Assembly (NCBI GenBank): GCA_002171155.1
Contig: NHHF01000038.1
Coordinates: 1 to 11,697, forward strand
Length of the DNA: 11,697 nt
Direction of reading: 5' to 3'
DNA from: Betaproteobacteria bacterium TMED156
GTDB lineage: Bacteria; Pseudomonadota; Gammaproteobacteria; Burkholderiales; Burkholderiaceae_A
The position numbers and the translations under genes are program-made. Every line of letters begins with the position of its first letter. Position 1 is the stretch's first letter. This document shows positions 6,823 to 11,697 of this stretch, piece after piece. The notes under the pieces were generated by a model. It saw only the letters and a program-made list of their open reading frames with translations, was not told the DNA's origin and did not search any database.

Positions 6823-7401
6823 ATGATACAAAAAAAAGAAAAATTTGCCTCAGTAAGTCATCAATTGTTGGTTGCTATGCCAGGTTTGTTAGATCCTTTT
6901 TTTTCTGGAGCAGTTATATATATTGCCGAACATAGCAGCAAAGGTGCCATGGGATTAATAATTAATAGACTGGCAGAGTTTGATCTTACAAGTTTATTTT
7001 CCAGAGTTGATATTTCAATGCATCCATCTAATTCAAAAGTTTATCCAGTTTTTTTAGGTGGTCCAATTCAGCCGGATAGAGGGTTTGTTTTACATGAACC
7101 TATCGGTTCATGGAATTCGAGTTTAAAAATTTCCGATAGTCTCGCTTTGACTTCTTCTAGAGATATTTTAGAAGCAACTGCTCAAGGTAATGGCCCAGCA
7201 AAATTTATAGTTTCACTTGGATATTCTGGATGGGGTCCAGGCCAATTAGACTCTGAACTAATTAACAACTCTTGGTTGACTATTCCAATTATTGAGAACG
7301 AATTAATTTTCGATGTTCCTGCTGAAGATAAATTAGCTGCTGCTTTCAAAGTATTAGGTTTTGATCCGTCAAATTTGTCAGGGGTTGTTGGTCATGCTTA
7401 A
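6823..7401 (+). CDS. yqgE: YqgE/AlgH family protein (UPF0301)
   Basis: A 192-residue protein of the UPF0301 (YqgE/AlgH) family, whose biochemical role is not established; the AlgH name comes from alginate regulation in Pseudomonas. Signatures are MPGLLDPFFSGAVIYI at 19-34, GAMGLIIN at 41-48, FLGGP at 77-81, RGFVLH at 86-91, a TSSRDILEA segment, LGYSGWGPGQL and the C-terminal GVVGHA ending. Length matches E. coli YqgE (about 187). It opens the run yqgE-ruvX-pyrB-pyrX-plsC; the yqgE-ruvX neighbourhood is conserved across gamma- and betaproteobacteria. The gap to the divergent photolyase start is only 58 bp, so any promoter for this run must be compact or lie inside phr. I could not pick convincing -35/-10 elements there. 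No Shine-Dalgarno sequence precedes the ATG. Confidence 0.93.
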   Translation: MIQKKEKFASVSHQLLVAMPGLLDPFFSGAVIYIAEHSSKGAMGLIINRLAEFDLTSLFSRVDISMHPSNSKVYPVFLGGPIQPDRGFVLHEPIGSWNSSLKISDSLALTSSRDILEATAQGNGPAKFIVSLGYSGWGPGQLDSELINNSWLTIPIIENELIFDVPAEDKLAAAFKVLGFDPSNLSGVVGHA

Positions 7402-7430
7402 AGAAAAACATTTTTTACTTTACTAAGTCG

Positions 7431-7829
7431 TTGAAGAGTAAAATTCACACTTTAATAGCCTTTGACTTTGGGAAACGACGCATAGGTGTTGCAATTGGCA
7501 ATACTCTTACTTGTTCAGCAAGACCTTTAGAAATTATTGATGCGCGAAATAAAATTAAGCGTTTTATGGCAATTTCAAAAATAATTAAAGCATGGTCACC
7601 TAATTACTTGGTCGTAGGTTTGCCTATTTATCCTGACGGTTCTGATCATCCATTTTCAAGTACATGTTCCAAATTTGCTAAACAATTAGGTGACAACTTC
7701 GGATTAGAGGTAATTTTAGAAGATGAAAGGTGGACATCTGCACTAGCGAAAGTGGATGGTCCTGATGATGCGGTTGCTGCTGCCATCATTTTAGAAGGAG
7801 TTTTAAATGCTTCGACAAATTCAACTTAA
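7431..7829 (+). CDS. ruvX: RuvX/YqgF: putative pre-16S rRNA nuclease, Holliday junction resolvase-like
   Basis: A 132-residue RNase H-fold protein of the YqgF family. In E. coli it is needed for 5' maturation of 16S rRNA; older annotations call it a Holliday junction resolvase. The three acidic catalytic positions appear as Asp12 (FDFG), Glu99 (DER at 98-100) and Asp113 ([10 protein letters not shown]); [10 protein letters not shown] at 61-70 is the family core strand. The segment between Glu99 and Asp113 is about a dozen residues shorter than in E. coli, where the equivalent acids are 26 apart, while the flanks align well. The start is TTG at 7431: no in-frame ATG or GTG lies between the yqgE stop and the conserved core, and the only earlier alternative is a rare ATT at 7410. 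Its last 23 bp overlap pyrB and contain the pyrB ribosome binding site. Confidence 0.87.
   Translation: MKSKIHTLIAFDFGKRRIGVAIGNTLTCSARPLEIIDARNKIKRFMAISKIIKAWSPNYLVVGLPIYPDGSDHPFSSTCSKFAKQLGDNFGLEVILEDERWTSALAKVDGPDDAVAAAIILEGVLNASTNST
7795..7800 (+). promoter_or_regulatory. Strong Shine-Dalgarno sequence of pyrB
   Basis: AAGGAG sits 6 bases upstream of the pyrB ATG at 7807, inside the ruvX coding region where it forms part of the Leu-Glu-Gly codons. It fixes the pyrB start. It is the only textbook Shine-Dalgarno sequence I can find in front of any gene here, although the ruvX Leu-Glu codons at this place are themselves conserved, so part of the match is forced by protein sequence. Confidence 0.75.
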
Positions 7830-8784
7830 TTCCTCTGGTAAATTAAATCACTTGTTATCAATTGAAGGTGTTCCAAAATCAATCATTTTGAATGTACTAG
7901 ACAGAGCAAAAGATTTTTTAAAATTTAACGAAACTATCTCGATTTCAAAATCAAATATACTTTCAGGTAAAAGTATTTTTAATATTTTTTTTGAAAATTC
8001 AACTAGGACAAGCACAACTTTTGAAATCGCAGCGAGAAAGTTATCAGCTGATGTAATTAACTTAAATGTAGGAACTTCGAGCACTGCTAAGGGAGAGTCA
8101 TTACTAGATACAATTGATAATCTAGTAGCCATGAGGGCTGATATGTTTGTTGTTCGTCATTCTCAAAGTGGTGCTTCAGTTTTAATTGCTAAGCATATCA
8201 ATGAAGTAGCCCCACATATTCATGTAATGAATGCCGGCGACGGTAGCCATGCTCACCCAACACAAGCACTTTTAGATGTATTTACAATTCAGCATTTCAA
8301 AGGTGATATTTCAAATTTAAGGATTGCCATCATTGGTGATATTATCCACTCTAGAGTTGCTAGATCAGATATACAAGCATTTTCTTTACTTGGCTCTCCA
8401 GATATTAGGGTTATTGGACCACGTACTTTATTACCTTCCTGCCTCTCAGAAATTGGTGTTAGGGGCTTCACAGATCTTGACCAGGGTCTAAAAGATGTGG
8501 ATGTCATAATTGTTCTTCGTTTACAAAAAGAAAGAATGAAAAGTACAAATTTACCAAGCAAGCAAGAATATTTCAAAAATTATGGACTTACTCTGGAAAG
8601 ACTATCTAATGCCAAGTCGGATGTTATAGTTTTACATCCAGGTCCGATGAATCGTGGTGTGGAAATTGATTCACATGTCGCGGACGGTCCTAATTCAGTA
8701 ATTCTGACTCAGGTAACTTTTGGAATTGCTGTCAGAATGGCTGTAATGGACATTTTGAATAACTCCAAAAAAAATAATGGATAA
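7807..8784 (+). CDS. pyrB: Aspartate carbamoyltransferase catalytic subunit
   Basis: A 325-residue ATCase that condenses carbamoyl phosphate with aspartate, the committed step of pyrimidine synthesis. Carbamoyl-phosphate binding is shown by [13 protein letters not shown] at 61-73 and by HPTQ at 150-153 (the [10 protein letters not shown] stretch); the swinging-loop lysine is Lys95 in SSTAKGES; aspartate-domain residues include Arg238 in VLRLQ and the HPGPMNRG motif at 277-284. The N-terminal extension before the first helix resembles the Pseudomonas-type (class A) ATCase, which works as a dodecamer with an inactive dihydroorotase homologue; the next gene encodes just such a protein. No regulatory pyrI lies here. 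It starts with ATG 6 bases after AAGGAG inside ruvX, and its end overlaps pyrX by 8 bp, so translation of the three genes is probably coupled. No pyrR precedes it. Confidence 0.95.
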   Translation: MLRQIQLNSSGKLNHLLSIEGVPKSIILNVLDRAKDFLKFNETISISKSNILSGKSIFNIFFENSTRTSTTFEIAARKLSADVINLNVGTSSTAKGESLLDTIDNLVAMRADMFVVRHSQSGASVLIAKHINEVAPHIHVMNAGDGSHAHPTQALLDVFTIQHFKGDISNLRIAIIGDIIHSRVARSDIQAFSLLGSPDIRVIGPRTLLPSCLSEIGVRGFTDLDQGLKDVDVIIVLRLQKERMKSTNLPSKQEYFKNYGLTLERLSNAKSDVIVLHPGPMNRGVEIDSHVADGPNSVILTQVTFGIAVRMAVMDILNNSKKNNG

Positions 8785-10102
8785 AAATAAAACTGGAAAA
8801 TTTCCTCATATAAAAAAACTGTTAATAAAAGGTGGAAAAATTGTTTCTTCAAATGGAGGAATAATAGAGAATTCAGACTTATTATTATCTAATAAGAAAA
8901 TTTTAGCTATTAGCAGTCATAATAAGAAATTTTTAGACTTTACCCCAGATGAAGTTATTGACGCTAAAAATAAAATAGTTTGCCCTGGTTTTATTGACTG
9001 TTCTGTCAGAATTAGAAAGTCTGGATTTGAATTTAGATCAACACTTGAGTCTGAGATTGATGCATCTGTGGCAGGTGGAGTAACTAATATTATTTGTCCT
9101 CCTGATACTCACCCAACAATTGATGAACCTGGTCTTGCTAAAATGTTAATTCAAAAAGCTCATAATTACCAAAAGTCTCACGTTTATCCTCTCGGGGCTT
9201 TAACTAAGGGATTAAAAGGCAAAATTATTAGTGAAATGGCTGAACTTTCTAAGGCCGGGTGTGTTGGCTTTACTCAATCCAACAAACCAATTAAAGATAC
9301 TCTAGTCCTTTTAAAAGCCCTTCAATATGCTTCAAGTTTTAATTTGTCAGTATGGTTAAATCCAGTTGATCCATGGCTCGGTAATAATGGAGTTGCACAT
9401 AGTGGATCAGTGTCAACTCGTCTAGGTTTAAGTGGAATTCCTAGTCAATCAGAATCCATAAGTATTTTAACAATATTGGAACTAGTCCGATTACTAGATG
9501 TAAAGGTGCATTTTTGTCGAGTCTCGTCGTTTCGTGGTGTTGAATTGATTAGAGAAGCAAAAAGAGAGGGATTGAATGTAACAGCAGATGTATCAATTCA
9601 TCACCTGCATTTAACCCATATTGACATAGAGAGTTTTAATACAAATATTAAGACTTTTCCACCATTCAGGACAGAAAGGGACAAAAAAGCACTAAGCGAG
9701 GGACTTATCGACGGAACAATAGACTTTATTTGTTCTGATCATATATCAGTTGAAGAAGAAGACAAAAACTTGCCCTTTTCTCAGGCAGAAGCTGGTTTAA
9801 TGGGCGTCGAACTACTTCTACCTTTAACTTTAAAGTGGGCTCGGGATAATAACATTAATTTGCAGAAGGCACTTTCATTCATAACAACTCAGCCTTCCAA
9901 GGTTTTAGGACTAAAGCAGCCTGGATTGAAAATTGGAGAGGTTGCTGATATTTGCATTTTTGATGAATATGAATCATGGTGTGTCGATTCCAAAACTTTA
10001 TCGACTCAAACTAGGAACAGTCCATTTTATGGATATGAGGTCCAAGGAAGGGTCTATGCAACAATCATAGACGGGGTATGCTTCTACAATAAAAAAATTT
10101 AA
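8777..10102 (+). CDS. pyrX: Inactive dihydroorotase homologue (PyrC'/PyrX), predicted ATCase partner
   Basis: A 441-residue protein with the amidohydrolase (type I dihydroorotase) fold but without the metal site. The HxH pair that should follow PGFID is Ser76 and Arg78 ([11 protein letters not shown] at 70-80). The ligand histidine expected in 'HiSt' is Arg248 (FCRVSS at 246-251), and the DHAPH motif is degraded to DHISV at 321-325, keeping only the Asp. The scaffold is intact: GALTKGLKG at 140-148, a [12 protein letters not shown] segment at 269-280, and full length. In Pseudomonas the homologous PyrC' is catalytically dead and is needed to assemble the PyrB dodecamer; its fixed place right after pyrB, overlapping by 8 bp, fits that role. 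A working dihydroorotase must therefore be encoded elsewhere. Automatic annotation would probably label this 'pyrC, dihydroorotase', which the missing residues contradict. Confidence 0.9.
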   Translation: MDKNKTGKFPHIKKLLIKGGKIVSSNGGIIENSDLLLSNKKILAISSHNKKFLDFTPDEVIDAKNKIVCPGFIDCSVRIRKSGFEFRSTLESEIDASVAGGVTNIICPPDTHPTIDEPGLAKMLIQKAHNYQKSHVYPLGALTKGLKGKIISEMAELSKAGCVGFTQSNKPIKDTLVLLKALQYASSFNLSVWLNPVDPWLGNNGVAHSGSVSTRLGLSGIPSQSESISILTILELVRLLDVKVHFCRVSSFRGVELIREAKREGLNVTADVSIHHLHLTHIDIESFNTNIKTFPPFRTERDKKALSEGLIDGTIDFICSDHISVEEEDKNLPFSQAEAGLMGVELLLPLTLKWARDNNINLQKALSFITTQPSKVLGLKQPGLKIGEVADICIFDEYESWCVDSKTLSTQTRNSPFYGYEVQGRVYATIIDGVCFYNKKI

Positions 10103-10105
10103 AAT

Positions 10106-10858
10106 TTGAGAACTTTTTTAAAATTATTTTTACTGACGTCTTGGTTTATTACGGGTTTTCTTTGGCTTTTTTTATTTGGAAAAATATTAAACAAATCAAC
10201 CTTTGACAAGAGCACAAAGTGGTTTGCCAAAATACTACTATTGATATGTGAATTGAGAGTTTCTTTTGATACTAAAAATTTTTCAAAAACTTTAAATAAT
10301 ACTTTAGTAGTCTCTAACCACGTTTCTTGGATAGATATTTTTGTTATTCACTCACTTGGCATTCCAGGGATTTTTATTGCGAAATCGGAAATAAAAAGAT
10401 GGCCTCTACTCGGAATTCTAGTTGAAAATGCTAGAACAATTTTTATTGACCGAAAAAAGAAGAGTTCAATAGTTGACGTTATAAAAAAATCACGAAGTTT
10501 GCTGTCAAAGGGTAATGTAATTGTTTTTTTCCCTGAGGGAACAACAAGTGACGGCTCAAATATATTGCCTTTTCATACAAGTTTTTTTTCACTTTATCTA
10601 GATTCACCAAATACAGAATTATTTCCAATTGTAATTAGATATAAAAAAAATAATCAAAATTCTTCACCAGTAGCATATTTTGGAGAAATGAGTTTTATTC
10701 AATCGATCCTAAATACAATTAAAGCAAACAAGATAGAGGTTGAAGTAAAAAAAATAAATATAATTTACAAAAAACAATCAAAGTCAGATCAAATTAAGAT
10801 CTTAGAAAAAAAGAAACTTGCAGAAATAATCAGATCAAAGATGACTAAAGAGTTGTAA
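10106..10858 (+). CDS. plsC: 1-acyl-sn-glycerol-3-phosphate acyltransferase (PlsC family)
   Basis: A 250-residue membrane acyltransferase. An N-terminal hydrophobic segment (about 6-26) anchors it. The PlsC/LPLAT motifs follow: NHVSWID at 71-77 with catalytic His72 and Asp77, FIAKSEIKRWPLLG at 90-103, the TIFIDRKK block at 111-118 and FPEGTTSDG at 142-150. It should acylate lysophosphatidic acid (or a related lyso-lipid) with an acyl donor to give phosphatidic acid; in betaproteobacteria such homologues can also make ornithine lipid, so the lyso-acceptor is not certain. The start is TTG at 10106, 3 bp after the pyrX stop: no ATG or GTG occurs in frame near the N-terminus, and the first internal Met is at about residue 194, past the catalytic motifs. 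The C-terminal third is Lys/Ile/Asn-rich. It ends the + strand run, facing apaH. Confidence 0.88.
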   Translation: MRTFLKLFLLTSWFITGFLWLFLFGKILNKSTFDKSTKWFAKILLLICELRVSFDTKNFSKTLNNTLVVSNHVSWIDIFVIHSLGIPGIFIAKSEIKRWPLLGILVENARTIFIDRKKKSSIVDVIKKSRSLLSKGNVIVFFPEGTTSDGSNILPFHTSFFSLYLDSPNTELFPIVIRYKKNNQNSSPVAYFGEMSFIQSILNTIKANKIEVEVKKINIIYKKQSKSDQIKILEKKKLAEIIRSKMTKEL

Positions 10859-10875
10859 TTGAATGTATCTATATT

Positions 10876-11679
10876 TCAATCTATAGCTTTTTGAGAATAG
10901 ATTTTGTTATCTTCAACTCTTACAGCTGTTAACATACCACCCCAAACACATCCAGTATCGAGTGAAATTAAATTTGGTCTAATTATAAGTCCAAGACTTG
11001 ACCAGTGCCCAAATATAACTTTGTAATCTTTTGAAAGCCTGTTGGGAAATAAGAACCAAGGAAAAAGATTCATTTTATTTTCTTTAGGGCTGAGTTTATT
11101 AGTAAAATCCATTTCCCCGTTCGATTTTAAAAATCTGATTCTTGTTAATCCATTAACAACTAATGTGTTTCTTTGGGCTCCTTTCAATTTGTTAGTCCAC
11201 AAACCTGGTGAGTTACCCCAAAGTTCAAATAAAAATTCTTTCCAATAATGTGATTTAAGATTTGAGGAGATTTTGTTCGCCAGTTTATATATTTGAATGG
11301 GCTCCCAGTTGGGTAAAAGTCCTGCATGAACTAGGATAGTTTTATTTTCAATATGCATCAAAGGCAGAAATCTCAACCAGTTGATTATTTCGTCATTATC
11401 TTTTGAATTCAAAACTTGATTGAGACTTTCATTATTTTTAGGAGGTTTTATCACACCAGATGCAATTGCTAAGAGGTAAATATCGTGATTTCCCAAAACA
11501 CAAACTATTTTATTTTTTAGTGATTTTATGAATCTAATACAATCCAGAGAGGATGGGCCACGATTAACTATGTCTCCGCAGAACCATAATGTATCCTTAG
11601 GTGATGGATTTATTTTTTTAACCAGAGCGCGTAGACTTTCTTCACACCCGTGTATGTCCCCAATTGCATATGTAGCCAT
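10876..11679 (-). CDS. apaH: Symmetrical bis(5'-nucleosyl)-tetraphosphatase
   Basis: A 267-residue phosphoprotein-phosphatase-type metallohydrolase that splits Ap4A into two ADP. In E. coli ApaH also removes nucleoside-tetraphosphate caps from mRNA 5' ends. Metal-binding motifs are complete: GDIHG at 7-11, GDIVNRGP at 35-42, GNHD at 63-66, HAG at 118-120 and GHW at 224-226, followed by LDTGCVWGG at 240-248, which is typical of ApaH rather than PrpA/B phosphatases. Length matches the family (about 270-280). The ATG at 11679 gives the normal ATYAIGDIHG beginning. There is no Shine-Dalgarno sequence in the 18 bases upstream that the window contains. The gene ends 17 bp from the plsC stop, tail to tail, with no convincing terminator between them. 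Confidence 0.95.
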   Translation of the reverse strand: MATYAIGDIHGCEESLRALVKKINPSPKDTLWFCGDIVNRGPSSLDCIRFIKSLKNKIVCVLGNHDIYLLAIASGVIKPPKNNESLNQVLNSKDNDEIINWLRFLPLMHIENKTILVHAGLLPNWEPIQIYKLANKISSNLKSHYWKEFLFELWGNSPGLWTNKLKGAQRNTLVVNGLTRIRFLKSNGEMDFTNKLSPKENKMNLFPWFLFPNRLSKDYKVIFGHWSSLGLIIRPNLISLDTGCVWGGMLTAVRVEDNKIYSQKAID

Positions 11680-11697
11680 AATTAAATTTTAATAAAA

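Noticed and set aside
8289..8576. A 95-codon open frame on the - strand inside pyrB
   Set aside because: Antisense to strongly conserved ATCase sequence, with no domain-like content.
10859..10900. Weak inverted repeat (TTGAAT ... TTTCAA) after plsC, considered as a terminator
   Set aside because: Stem of about five A/T pairs without G/C and without a following U-run; too weak to support.
1..11697. tRNA or rRNA genes, insertion sequences, CRISPR repeats, attachment sites
   Set aside because: Protein genes cover nearly all of the window, gaps are short, and no cloverleaf, transposase, terminal repeat or spacer-repeat pattern was seen.

Overview
The window is ordinary, gene-dense chromosomal DNA from an AT-rich, streamlined bacterium. 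It carries 14 protein genes, no RNA gene, no mobile element, no CRISPR array and only one gap longer than 100 bp (4942-5102). The likeliest source is a small-genome, probably aquatic betaproteobacterium of the OM43/Methylophilales type. The evidence is the betaproteobacterial flavour of RhlE, the C5-pathway gene hemL (most alphaproteobacteria use ALA synthase instead), the yqgE-ruvX-pyrB-degenerate dihydroorotase block followed by plsC and apaH, and a photolyase, which suits a sunlit habitat. This placement is inferred from protein content and gene order; no marker-gene comparison was possible.

Layout. Positions 1-2800 (+ strand): the 3' end of a histidine-phosphatase gene, a LOG-family nucleotide phosphoribohydrolase, a YqaA/DedA-type membrane protein and the DEAD-box helicase RhlE. 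Positions 2778-4941 (- strand): hemL, then gluQRS overlapping it by 11 bp; the end of gluQRS overlaps the end of rhlE tail to tail by 23 bp. Positions 4942-5102: a divergent control region between hemL and a 54-residue rubredoxin gene (5103-5267, +). The rubredoxin gene ends 3 bp from a class I CPD photolyase gene on the - strand (5271-6764). Positions 6823-10858 (+): a tight run yqgE, ruvX, pyrB, pyrX (inactive dihydroorotase homologue), plsC, with gaps of 29, -23, -8 and 3 bp. Positions 10876-11679 (-): apaH, facing plsC tail to tail.

How the genes work together. HemL makes 5-aminolevulinate for heme from the product of glutamyl-tRNA, and GluQRS uses activated glutamate to modify queuosine in tRNA(Asp), so this pair shares a glutamate/tRNA theme. 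PyrB is an aspartate transcarbamoylase whose partner, encoded next to it, keeps the dihydroorotase fold but has lost its metal-binding histidines; in known relatives such a protein is structural. The window contains no active dihydroorotase and no pyrR. RuvX, RhlE and GluQRS all bear on RNA or ribosome maturation.

Translation signals are unusual: almost no gene has a visible Shine-Dalgarno sequence, pyrB being the clear exception, and three genes use GTG or TTG starts. I found no clearly new system. The points most worth checking are the degenerate dihydroorotase, a RuvX shortened between two catalytic residues, a Glu-to-Asp change in the amino-acid pocket of GluQRS, and a phased CTTTAAT repeat upstream of rubredoxin.
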